The position numbers were made by a program, and so were the translations under genes. Positions 26,676-34,995 of a DNA stretch of 60,048 bases are shown here, piece by piece (position 1 is the stretch's first letter; every line of letters begins with the position of its first letter). The notes beneath the pieces were generated by a model that was given only the letters and a program-made list of their open reading frames with translations, was not told where the DNA came from and made no database searches. Source of the DNA: CAYVBJ01 sp964415185 (lineage in GTDB: Bacteria; Bacteroidota; Rhodothermia; Balneolales; Balneolaceae); NCBI GenBank assembly GCA_964415185.1, contig CAYPZI010000007.1, forward strand, positions 1 through 60,048. The letters are read 5' to 3'.

Positions 26676-28109
26676 TTGAACGGATTGAAATCGGCAGATT
26701 TCCATTTTGCAGACTGGATCCTGCTTATCATCTATTTCCTGCTGCTAATCTGGCTGAGCTGGAAAAAGGAATGGCAGGAGAGTGATGAGACACAATTTCT
26801 GTTAAGCGGACGCAAAGTGACGTTGCCGGCCTTTGTAGCCACTCTTGTATCCACTTGGTATGGTGGCATTCTGGGTGTCGGCGAGTACAGCTACCAGTTT
26901 GGGGTCTCCATGTGGCTGATTCTGGGTATTCCTTTTTATATTTTTTCGGCACTTTTTGCCATTTTGCTTGCCGGCAAAATCCGCATGAACCGTGCCCTTA
27001 CTATTCCCGAAGCAATCAGTCGCAGGTACGGGGAGGCAGCCGGCCGGCTGAGTGCCCTGCCCGTTTTTATTTTGGTAAGTCCGGCACCATACATTCTGAT
27101 GCTTGGCCTCCTTTTTCAGTTCCTCGCCGGAGGAACGGCACCCTTTCTGCTGTACGCCGGCCTGGTGGCCCTCTTTTCGGTTTTATACGTCTCAGTAGGT
27201 GGATTCGGTGCCGTATTACGAACCGATTTCCTCCAGGTGATCTTGATGTTTTCAGGATTTGCAATTTTGCTCTTCTATGCAATCGCCGAATACGGCGGTA
27301 TTTCCCTGCTTTGGCGAAATGTACCTGAAAGTTATCGCGATATTACCGGCGGACAAAGCTGGCAGTACATAATGGTATGGTTTTTCATTGCACTCTGGAC
27401 ATTTGTGGATCCCAGTTTCCATCAGCGTGCAGCGGCGGCCGAATCACCTGCAACGGCACGAAAAGGGATTTTTATTTCCATTTTATTTTGGTCGGTATTT
27501 GACTTTATGACGGCTTTTGCAGGAATGTACGGCTGGGCTATTCTTGGGCCTGATCTCGCGGAGCCCATACTGGTTTACCCGATACTTGCCGATGCTCTAC
27601 TCCCAATGGGCATTAAAGGCCTTTTCTTTGTCGCTTTGTTTGCGATTATCATGTCTACTCTCGACAGCTACCTGTTTCTGTCGGGACAGACCCTGGGCCG
27701 GGATTTTTTGTCAAAATTTTATCCGGAACTGTCGCCCAACCTGGTTACCAGAATTAGCATACTTATTTCTTCGATTATTGGAATTGTACTTATAATAGTC
27801 TATCCAAGCGTAATAGATCTCTGGTATGTGATCGGGTCCGTTTTTATACCTGGCCTTCTTGGCCCGGTTTTGGGAATTTATATTCCACTTTTCAGGATGA
27901 AGCCGGCATTTGCAATCGCTTCAATTGCCGGCTGCACGATAGTTTCGGGTGGCTGGCTTCTTATGGGAACCTTGTCAACCGGGGAACTGTATGATTACAC
28001 TTTTATGGGGATTGAACCATTTTATCCCGGTTTGTTGCTGGCAGTGGTTCTTTGGGTAATCGGCAAATTTATTTGGAATGGGCCATATGCTATTGAATCG
28101 CAGATTTGA
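26676..28109 (+). CDS. sodium:solute symporter (SSS) family transporter
   Basis: 477 residues with about 13 hydrophobic helices. Seen: an early LSGRKVTLPAFVATLVSTWYG segment (the SSS GRxxxxxxA..S.ATW motif), SVGGFGAVLRTDFLQVILM and ALFAIIMSTLDSYLFLSGQT, the conserved sodium-site region of TM8. It imports an unidentified solute (sugar, proline, pantothenate-like) with sodium. The start is TTG at 26676; no ATG is available before the first helix. The final four codons (E-S-Q-I) and the TGA stop lie inside a GAATCGCAGATT dispersed repeat, so the natural C-terminus may have been altered by it. Confidence 0.85.
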   Translation: MNGLKSADFHFADWILLIIYFLLLIWLSWKKEWQESDETQFLLSGRKVTLPAFVATLVSTWYGGILGVGEYSYQFGVSMWLILGIPFYIFSALFAILLAGKIRMNRALTIPEAISRRYGEAAGRLSALPVFILVSPAPYILMLGLLFQFLAGGTAPFLLYAGLVALFSVLYVSVGGFGAVLRTDFLQVILMFSGFAILLFYAIAEYGGISLLWRNVPESYRDITGGQSWQYIMVWFFIALWTFVDPSFHQRAAAAESPATARKGIFISILFWSVFDFMTAFAGMYGWAILGPDLAEPILVYPILADALLPMGIKGLFFVALFAIIMSTLDSYLFLSGQTLGRDFLSKFYPELSPNLVTRISILISSIIGIVLIIVYPSVIDLWYVIGSVFIPGLLGPVLGIYIPLFRMKPAFAIASIAGCTIVSGGWLLMGTLSTGELYDYTFMGIEPFYPGLLLAVVLWVIGKFIWNGPYAIESQI

Positions 28110-28291
28110 TGGATTACCCTGTTTTCGCGGATTGTTCTTCATGCATTTTTTATTTCTTGGTTACTTACCGGAAATAGCTAAGCCAGGCAGAATCGGATTC
28201 TCTTAAAAAAAACGAATAAAACACCGAATTCCAATTTGTAAATCCAGTGTAACCCACCCCTCAATCCCTTCCACGGGAGGGGAGGTTTTCC
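28095..28291. repeat. repeat-bearing spacer after the symporter
   Basis: GAATCGCAGATT..TCGCGGATTG (28095-28130) begins inside the symporter CDS. At 28251-28291 lies copy 2 (reverse orientation) of the G/C-rich repeat at 7058-7096, here reading AACCCACCCCTCAATCCCTT then CCACGGGAGGGGAGG. No gene. Confidence 0.6.
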
Positions 28292-28335
28292 TTCCTGTAC
28301 GTTCTCACTCTTGAAAGATTCTACATACCGTCATA

Positions 28336-29943
28336 CTAATTGGCCCTTGGATATGTAATCACAAAAGCGCCTTCATACGCACTTCCGATTTTTTGTTGTG
28401 CTGCCCGGGCTTCGCCGTAACTGTTAAGAGGCCCGATCAGAATCCGGAATGTACTCTGAAACGGGGTGACCCATACGCTGTTAGCAGAATCCGGGATTTT
28501 TCCGGCGATATTGTCAATTGTTTCCTGGCGGAAATCAAGTGCTTTTTGCCGGTTGGGGATAGAGCGGATTTGAATGTATTGGCCATTCGGAACACTGGCA
28601 GTAACTTCGGAAACTGCAGCCTGCTCTGGCGCCGTATCTTGTTCAGGTTCAGGTTCAGGTTTGGGAACTTCAACCTTTTCCTTAGACTCTTCATCGCCTG
28701 AAGGTGGTTGGCCATCTTCTAAACGGTCTGAAGTTCTTGGATAAGTGATTACAAACGAGCCTTCAAACAGGCTGCCTGTTTCACGCTGGATTGCCCTGGC
28801 TTCAGCGGTGCTGGCAAACGGTCCGATCAAAACCCGGTGGGTATCCTGAAACGGCGTTATTATGACAAGGTTGTCGGCGTCGGAGAGGAGTCCGCGCACA
28901 TTATTGGTTGCAAATCTCCTGTATATCAAAGCTTCTTCCCTGCCGGGGAGTGAACGGATTTGTATGTAATGTCCGTCTTCAACATCGGTTCTGATGTAGC
29001 TGTTTCTTTTTTCTTCCTGTTCCGCTTTTTTGCGTTCGGCTTCAGCTTCAGCAATTCTTCTTTTCTCTTCGATGGCGGATTTCATGTCGGCCAATAAAGA
29101 ACGCTCCGTTAACGGGCCAAGATAGAAAACGGCAAATTCAGAAAGACGTTTTCTCTCTATTTTTTCAGGTTCACTATTTATTTTGGTTGCTGCCGGTAAC
29201 TCAGTTTGCTGTTCTGATTCGGAAATGTCATTCTCATGTTCTTCTTCAACACTTGGTTGAGCAGCCTGAGCTTCTGTAAATGGCATCCCCGGATCCGGAC
29301 GAGGTTTTTGCGTTTTTCCAAAATTAAACCGTATGCCTGTCTTCATGGCGGCATACTGATCCGATCCACCTTCATCAGAAAAGCCATCAACCAGGTCGGT
29401 TCCCAGGAAATAAAAATCATACTGTGCAAAAAGGTCAAACCATGGATTTATCATAAAAGAAATACCTGGGCCACCATTAAAACCGACTGCAAAATCATTG
29501 GTACTGAGGTCGGAGGTTTCTACACTGCTTAGAAAAATTCCCATGCCGGCTGAGAAATAAGGATGGATTATGCCGCCGGCATATTGGCCAAAGTTTAAAA
29601 GGTTATTTAGATCCCCCACACTTCTGAATGCAAAAGTTACAAAATCGTTTTCAAAACTCTGTAAAGATTCCTGGCTGTTTGCCAGCTTTCCGGCATGTAT
29701 ATTTGCTTCAATCGACCAGCGGGGCGACGTGTTGTAAAGCAAGCTACCCCCAAAAATATGACGGGTTGATGTGGAGACATCAAGATTGCCAAGAATAGTG
29801 CCGGTACCCGAAAATGAAGTGCCACTGAAAAGTGAAACACTGAACTTTCTTTGTTCATCGGCTTGACCCTTTACTTTTACCGTGGTTGTAAAGAGAAGAA
29901 GCACCAGAAGGGCAAAAATACCGCCTGTAAAACTACTCTTCAT
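28336..29943 (-). CDS. outer-membrane beta-barrel protein with two tandem SPOR domains
   Basis: 535 residues. Signal peptide 1-26 (FALLVLLLFTTTVKVKGQ); residues ~34-208 have the alternating pattern and closing aromatic (GIRFNFG) of an OmpA/OprF-like 8-strand barrel (IHPYFSAGMGIFL, WFDLFAQYDFYFLG). Next an acidic linker, a charged coiled coil (285-314, KRRIAEAEAERKKAEQEEKR), SPOR repeat 1 (323-403) and SPOR repeat 2 (453-533), separated by a Pro/Glu linker. The repeats are clearly homologous: GHYIQIRSLPGREEAL versus GQYIQIRSIPNRQKAL, both ending VITYPR. SPOR domains bind denuded septal peptidoglycan, so the protein probably ties the outer membrane to the cell wall or division site (inference). 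Confidence 0.75.
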   Translation of the reverse strand: MKSSFTGGIFALLVLLLFTTTVKVKGQADEQRKFSVSLFSGTSFSGTGTILGNLDVSTSTRHIFGGSLLYNTSPRWSIEANIHAGKLANSQESLQSFENDFVTFAFRSVGDLNNLLNFGQYAGGIIHPYFSAGMGIFLSSVETSDLSTNDFAVGFNGGPGISFMINPWFDLFAQYDFYFLGTDLVDGFSDEGGSDQYAAMKTGIRFNFGKTQKPRPDPGMPFTEAQAAQPSVEEEHENDISESEQQTELPAATKINSEPEKIERKRLSEFAVFYLGPLTERSLLADMKSAIEEKRRIAEAEAERKKAEQEEKRNSYIRTDVEDGHYIQIRSLPGREEALIYRRFATNNVRGLLSDADNLVIITPFQDTHRVLIGPFASTAEARAIQRETGSLFEGSFVITYPRTSDRLEDGQPPSGDEESKEKVEVPKPEPEPEQDTAPEQAAVSEVTASVPNGQYIQIRSIPNRQKALDFRQETIDNIAGKIPDSANSVWVTPFQSTFRILIGPLNSYGEARAAQQKIGSAYEGAFVITYPRAN

Positions 29944-30338
29944 ATAAATCCCGCTCTATCAGTTACATTTGAATGACGATAGCTCAATTATAGTAAAAAA
30001 GAGTGAGAGTTGTTTCTAAAAAAATTGAATCACGGATTAATATAATTACATGGATCATCCGGTTAAGGCAGGTGCCTGCAAAATCCGAGAAATCCAGGTA
30101 ATCAGCCGAATCCGTGATTCAAAAAGTGATTGGAACTCGTTTCCGTTGGTCCAGACGCGACGAGGTGCTTCGCACGCCCGGCGGTCTTGGTTCAAAAATT
30201 CGGGCAATCCGTGTAATCAGCTTAATCCTTGATTCCATGCTTTTGTTTCACGCGAAGATCGGAAAGATCCGCAAATGGCGCGGTTTTTGATCATCCTACA
30301 TTCTACCTGCTTTATTGCCTAAATCTGCTATTCCAACT
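29944..30338. repeat. 395-bp spacer with inverted composite repeat, copy 3
   Basis: After ~75 bp that should hold the promoter of the SPOR protein gene come TTGAATCACGGATTAATATA (30025 on), an inverted CGAATCCGTGATTC (30109-30122), the AAGACCGCC element in reverse orientation (30151-30190) and CAATCCGTGTAATCAGCTTA (30206-30225). The block ends ~100 bp from the slipin stop. No gene is supported here. Confidence 0.6.
30151..30190 (-). repeat. AAGACCGCCGGGCGTGCG element, copy 3
   Basis: Minus-strand reading CCAAGACCGCCGGGCGTGCG then AAGCACCTCGTCGCGTCTGG. It matches copies 1 and 2 over the first ~20 bp and again at CGTCGCGTC; the central segment is replaced. Confidence 0.65.
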
Positions 30339-31115
30339 CTATTCTTTCTTCTTACCCTTGAATGCTTCAAGAAAATCCATAGGTAATGGCAGCAGGGCAA
30401 ATGTGGAATTTTCTTCGCTGATTTCCGTCATGGTTTGCAGGAACCGGAGCTGTAATGCAACGGGTGTTTTTTCAATCATTTCTCCGGCTTCAACAAGCTT
30501 TTTGGCAGCCTGGAATTCACCTTCGGCGTTAATGATTTTGGCTCGCCGGTCACGTTCGGTTTCAGCCTGCCGTGCCATAGCTCTTTTCATTGTCTCCGGA
30601 AGAATCACATCACGTACTTCAACGGAAACCACTTTGATTCCCCATGGATCGGTATGAGTGTCGATAATATCCTGGATCTTTTTGTTCACTTTATCCCTGT
30701 CGGCCAGTACTTCGTCCAGTTCAAACTGCCCAATCACACTTCGCAAGGTAGTTTGTGCGAGCATGGAGGTGGCAGCAATGTATCGCTCAACCTGGATAAC
30801 TGCTTTTTCAGCATTGATTACCCTGAAAAAAGTGATGGCATCAACATTAACCGTTACATTGTCTTTGGTGATTGCTTCCTGCTTGTCAACATTGATGGTG
30901 AGCACCCTCAGGTCAACTCTTTCCATTTTATCAATAAAGGGAATCAGGACAATGAAACCGGGCCCTTTGGTTTTGTAAAACTTACCGAGCCTGAAGATGA
31001 CCCCTCGTTCATATTCCCGCAGGATTTTAAACATCTGCGGTAAAAATATTGATAAAATAACTACGAGTGTAATTACCCAGATTAGCATATTTGTAAGTGC
31101 GCCTGAATCATTCAT
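30339..31115 (-). CDS. slipin-type SPFH/Band 7 membrane protein
   Basis: 258 residues. One N-terminal membrane segment (MLIWVITLVVILSIFLPQM), then the stomatin core: EYERGVIFRLGKFYKTKGPG, VDLRVLTINVDKQEAITKDN, RSVIGQFELDEVLADRDKVN and WGIKVVSVEVRDVILPETMKRAM, all slipin signatures. Such proteins oligomerise in the cytoplasmic membrane and are genetically linked to NfeD proteases. The gene overlaps the 3' end of the NfeD gene by 8 bp, so the two are translationally linked and very likely form one complex. Confidence 0.92.
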   Translation of the reverse strand: MNDSGALTNMLIWVITLVVILSIFLPQMFKILREYERGVIFRLGKFYKTKGPGFIVLIPFIDKMERVDLRVLTINVDKQEAITKDNVTVNVDAITFFRVINAEKAVIQVERYIAATSMLAQTTLRSVIGQFELDEVLADRDKVNKKIQDIIDTHTDPWGIKVVSVEVRDVILPETMKRAMARQAETERDRRAKIINAEGEFQAAKKLVEAGEMIEKTPVALQLRFLQTMTEISEENSTFALLPLPMDFLEAFKGKKKE

Positions 31116-32451
31116 GTTGGTTTGGTTTATTTATTGGTTTTACCCTGACGGTTAATCCGTCAAAGTTTACAATTTCACATCTGTCACCTTCTTCAATAGA
31201 AACATCCGAAACAGCTTTCCAATACTCGCCCGAAAAACGAACTCTTCCGGGATTCCCGGATTCAATAGAGTCGATCACTTCAGCCGTTTCTCCCGGCATG
31301 GCTTCAAGCCCGGCGTGGTGTTTTCCGAACTGGGCTTTTATCCCTTCGATCATTATAAAAGCGAAAACAAGTACCGTTAAAATAGTGGCCGGTATCAGCC
31401 AGTACCATGATAATTGCATATCTTTCGGCAGATCCTGAAATAACATTAATGCTCCGAGAAAAAAAGCGACTGCCCCGCCGCTCAGTAATATGCCAAACGT
31501 CGGTGTAAACGCTTCAGCTATAAATAATATAACTGCAAGCGCGATTAATAGAAAACCTGCAATATTAATTGGCATTGCGGCTACACCGTACAACAAAAGT
31601 ATCAGGCTGATAACACCTGCAACTCCGGGTACAATTGCACCCGGATTTGTAACCTCACCAACTATACCGTAAATAGCAATCAGTGTCAGAATCAGCATAA
31701 CCTCAGGCCTCAGGATGAAACTGAAAAAAGTTTCGGCCAGGGTTTCATCAATTTCATTGATTGCGGCATTTTTGGTATTCAGGATTTCACCGTCGATTTC
31801 CATGCCATCTATCTGTTCAAGAAGATCGTCAAGATTTTCGGCTATCAGGTCAATGACGTTCAATTCAAGAGCTTCTTTTTCAGTGACAGCCGCGCCTTCG
31901 CTTACGGCTTTTTTGGCCCATTCCGAGTTTCTTCCGCGCCGCTCGGCAATACTTTCAATATAGCTTTCTGAATAATTAAAAATCTTCTTTTGGGCAACGG
32001 TATCCATTTCGGCACCTCCGCCCATCTGAACCGGAGATGCTGCACCGATGTTGGTAGCCGGTGCCATGGCGGCAATGTGAGCAGCCAGCGTAATGAACGT
32101 ACCGGCACTGCCGGCATTAGCACCTTCGGGCGAAACATAAACTGCAATTGGTAAATCCGACCCGAGCATCATCTGAACGATATCCTGGGTGGAAGTTAAG
32201 AGTCCGCCGGGTGTATCGAGTTCAATAATGAGCATTTCGTCGCCATTCGTCTTGGCTGTTCGGATCCCGCGGCCGATATAAGAGGTTGTGGTGGGGCCGA
32301 TTGTGCCCGATACCCGGATGAGGCTGACCGATGAGCGGGCAGCTTGTTCATCTTGCTGATTCCCGGTATCCTGATCTTGCAGAAATGAAAATCCGGATAG
32401 CAGCAGACCGCTGAATAAAATTATTATAGCTGTAATTTTTATTGAACTCAT
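31108..32451 (-). CDS. NfeD-type membrane-bound ClpP-class serine protease
   Basis: About 447 residues from the ATG at 32451, which starts a clean signal/anchor (MSSIKITAIIILFSGLLLSG); an ATG nine codons upstream is open but adds an odd hydrophobic tail. An N-terminal ClpP/crotonase-like protease domain has LDTPGG, the nucleophile in NAGSAGTFI and a basic AAVTEKEALELNVID region. Four to five membrane helices follow (RPEVMLILTLIAIYGIVG on), then a C-terminal OB-fold NfeD domain (AEVIDSIESGNPGRVRFSGE). In characterised relatives the protease cleaves stomatin-type partners; here that partner is the overlapping slipin gene. Confidence 0.9.
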   Translation of the reverse strand: MSSIKITAIIILFSGLLLSGFSFLQDQDTGNQQDEQAARSSVSLIRVSGTIGPTTTSYIGRGIRTAKTNGDEMLIIELDTPGGLLTSTQDIVQMMLGSDLPIAVYVSPEGANAGSAGTFITLAAHIAAMAPATNIGAASPVQMGGGAEMDTVAQKKIFNYSESYIESIAERRGRNSEWAKKAVSEGAAVTEKEALELNVIDLIAENLDDLLEQIDGMEIDGEILNTKNAAINEIDETLAETFFSFILRPEVMLILTLIAIYGIVGEVTNPGAIVPGVAGVISLILLLYGVAAMPINIAGFLLIALAVILFIAEAFTPTFGILLSGGAVAFFLGALMLFQDLPKDMQLSWYWLIPATILTVLVFAFIMIEGIKAQFGKHHAGLEAMPGETAEVIDSIESGNPGRVRFSGEYWKAVSDVSIEEGDRCEIVNFDGLTVRVKPINKPNQHE

Positions 32452-32537
32452 ACTACTAAAATCAAAGAGGACTAACATCCGTTCCTTTCAACATCCTGAA
32501 TTCCTTTCTCATTTACAATAAAATGCTCATATTTTTC

Positions 32538-33464
32538 TCAAATAAACTCGTTGAAATCCCTGTTTTTGTTCGCACCTTCCAAAGCTTCATGCAATTTGGA
32601 GTGCGGTTCTTCAGGTTCAAGGTGTATCGTGATGACGGCATCATGATCAAGCGAATCGATGAGTCTTCGTTCCAGGAGTGTGGCCTGGTCATGTGCTTCT
32701 TTCAGGCTGATATCTTTATCAAAGACCAAATGCAGCTCAACCCAGGTTGTTTGTCCGGATGTACGGTGGCGTAAATTGTGCCAGCTCCTGATTTTTCCGG
32801 GCAGCTTTTTTTCAAGTTCATTTCTAAGGGCATGGTCGATTTCCGGATGACGCGAATCCATGATACCGTCAATTGCGTATTTGAGCAGTTTGAATGCTTC
32901 AGAAATAATATAGGATGCCACAAGGAGGCTGACGACGATATCGAGAATGCTCCAGCCGGTCAGTTGAATCACAAACAGTGTGACAATCACACCGCCTGTA
33001 GTCCATACATCTGTGAGTACGTGTTTGCCGTTACTCACCGCCATCATATTCTTTTCATTCCGCCCAACTTTCAGTACATAGGTACCGAGAGCGAGGTTGA
33101 TGATAGCAGCTGCTCCCATAACAACCATACCTGCCCCGATTTGAGTGATTTCAAAACCATATATATAGTTATCGATCGCTTTCCAGGCAATCGTGAGGCC
33201 GGCAAGGGTAATCACTGCACCTTCTACACCGATCGATAAAAATTCTATGCGTTCGTGACCGTAGAGGTGTTTGTCATCCGCCGGTTTTTTGCTCACCCTG
33301 AAGCCGTACACTACAAAAGCGACAGCCAGGACATGCACCACGGACTCGGCAGCATCAGCTAATGCAGTTGTTGAGCCGGTTATGAAATACCCCCCTGTTT
33401 TGATCATCAATGAAATAATTGAGACTACAAAACTGATAAGTAATGCTTTTTCGACCCGGTTCAT
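32538..33464 (-). CDS. cation diffusion facilitator (CDF) metal transporter
   Basis: 308 residues with six membrane helices, then a cytoplasmic domain (from ~215, RHRTSGQTTWVELHLVFD..AHDQATLLERRL) typical of CDF metal:proton antiporters. The TM5 half of the metal site is canonical HxxxD (H148, D152 in GKHVLTDVW). The TM2 half reads E40xxxH44 (ALADAAESVVHVLAV) in place of the usual DxxxD or HxxxD, implying an unusual metal set. Exports Zn, Mn, Fe or Co to the periplasm; specificity unknown. Divergent from cca with only 52 bp between the starts. Confidence 0.9.
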   Translation of the reverse strand: MNRVEKALLISFVVSIISLMIKTGGYFITGSTTALADAAESVVHVLAVAFVVYGFRVSKKPADDKHLYGHERIEFLSIGVEGAVITLAGLTIAWKAIDNYIYGFEITQIGAGMVVMGAAAIINLALGTYVLKVGRNEKNMMAVSNGKHVLTDVWTTGGVIVTLFVIQLTGWSILDIVVSLLVASYIISEAFKLLKYAIDGIMDSRHPEIDHALRNELEKKLPGKIRSWHNLRHRTSGQTTWVELHLVFDKDISLKEAHDQATLLERRLIDSLDHDAVITIHLEPEEPHSKLHEALEGANKNRDFNEFI

Positions 33465-33516
33465 ATCCTAAAGATAAGCCTGAAGCATGTAATATTCATC
33501 AGAATTAAAATGATGG

Positions 33517-34995
33517 ATGAATACAATAGGAATTGTCTTTATTTTTAGTGCGAATTTAAAAAACGAAAAACTTTTGCAAGACCTTTCACCAAAGTTCCTG
33601 GAGATTCTTAAGACAGTAGGAAAAGCAGCCGACTCCATCGGCCAAAGTGCTTATGTAATCGGAGGGTTTGTACGAGATTATTACCTGCTGCGCCTCTCGG
33701 AAGATGAAGTTACCGATATTGATTTTGTAACTGTCGGTTCGGGCATAAAACTGGCTCAAAAAGTGGCAGAGCTACTCGAAACCACAAAGGTTGCCGTTTT
33801 CAAACAGTTTGGCACAGCGCAGGTTAAATATGAAGATTTCGATCTTGAATTTGTGGGTGCCAGAAAGGAGAGTTACCGCCGCGATTCAAGAAAACCTATT
33901 ATCGAAGATGGGAGCCTTGAGGATGACCAGATGCGCCGCGATCTTACCATCAACGCCCTCTCCTGGTCGCTGAACAGTGAATCGTTCGGTGTTCTTCACG
34001 ATCCGTTTGGCGGTATCAGGGATTTAAAGAACCGGATTATCCGTACACCCATTGATCCAGAAAAAACATTTGATGACGATCCGCTTCGTATGATGAGAGC
34101 CATTCGTTTCGCCACCCAGCTTCATTTTTCAATCACCGATGAAACGTTTGAGGCTATCTGCGAGAAAGCCTCCAGGATTGAAATCATTTCAAAAGAACGA
34201 ATCATCGAAGAGCTGAACAAAATTATAATGAGTGATAAGCCTTCACATGGTTTTGCCATGCTTTTTGAATCAGGGCTTCTGCAACATTTCTTTCCCGAAA
34301 TGGCTGAATTGCACGGGGTGGATGTGATTGAAGGGGAAAAACATAAAGACAACTTCTGGCACACCCTCAAGGTGCTCGATAACGTCGCGGAAGTTTCCGA
34401 TAACCTGTGGCTGAGGTGGGCTGCCGTAATGCATGACATCGCAAAACCGCCAACCAAGAGGTTCAAAAAGGGCGTGGGGTGGACCTTCCATGGTCACGAT
34501 GCTCTGGGGGCAAAGTGGACTCCGAAAATTTTCAGGCGCCTTGCCCTGCCGCTGGATGAACGCATGCGGTATGTGAAAAAACTGGTAAGGCTCCACCTGA
34601 GGCCGATTGCCCTTGTATCGAAAGAGGTTTCGGACAGTGCGGTCCGACGGCTTATTTACGAAGCCGGAGATGATGTTGACGATCTTATGATTCTTTGCAG
34701 GGCGGATATCACCAGCAAAAATGAATATAAAGTGAAAAAGTTTCTGAATAATTTCGACAAGGTTGAAGAAAAAATCCGGGAAGTTGAAAAGAAAGACAAA
34801 ATCAGAAACTGGAAGAATCCTGTAAGCGGTGATGAAATTATGGATGTCCTGAACCTCGAACCGGGGCCTCTTGTGGGGAAGGTGAAAGAGGATATCAAAG
34901 AAGCAATTATGGATGGCGAAATTCCCAATGATCATGATGCGGCTTTAAACTATATGCTTGAAAATAAAGACAAATACCTGGAGAGTGCCAAATGA
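33517..34995 (+). CDS. cca: CCA tRNA nucleotidyltransferase / poly(A) polymerase family protein with HD domain
   Basis: 492 residues. Class II nucleotidyltransferase head with GGFVRD (49-54) and catalytic DID (67-69), the EDGSLEDDQMRRDLTINAL and DDPLRMMRAIRFATQL family motifs, then an HD phosphohydrolase-like domain (HTLKVLDNVAE, MHDIAKPPTKRF). It adds or repairs the tRNA 3' CCA; the tRNAs in this window lack encoded CCA, which fits. The first ~20 residues (MNTIGIVFIFSANLKNEK) are not typical of the family, so translation may really begin at a downstream TTG near residue 20. It overlaps ispE by 4 bp (ATGA). Confidence 0.92.
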   Translation: MNTIGIVFIFSANLKNEKLLQDLSPKFLEILKTVGKAADSIGQSAYVIGGFVRDYYLLRLSEDEVTDIDFVTVGSGIKLAQKVAELLETTKVAVFKQFGTAQVKYEDFDLEFVGARKESYRRDSRKPIIEDGSLEDDQMRRDLTINALSWSLNSESFGVLHDPFGGIRDLKNRIIRTPIDPEKTFDDDPLRMMRAIRFATQLHFSITDETFEAICEKASRIEIISKERIIEELNKIIMSDKPSHGFAMLFESGLLQHFFPEMAELHGVDVIEGEKHKDNFWHTLKVLDNVAEVSDNLWLRWAAVMHDIAKPPTKRFKKGVGWTFHGHDALGAKWTPKIFRRLALPLDERMRYVKKLVRLHLRPIALVSKEVSDSAVRRLIYEAGDDVDDLMILCRADITSKNEYKVKKFLNNFDKVEEKIREVEKKDKIRNWKNPVSGDEIMDVLNLEPGPLVGKVKEDIKEAIMDGEIPNDHDAALNYMLENKDKYLESAK

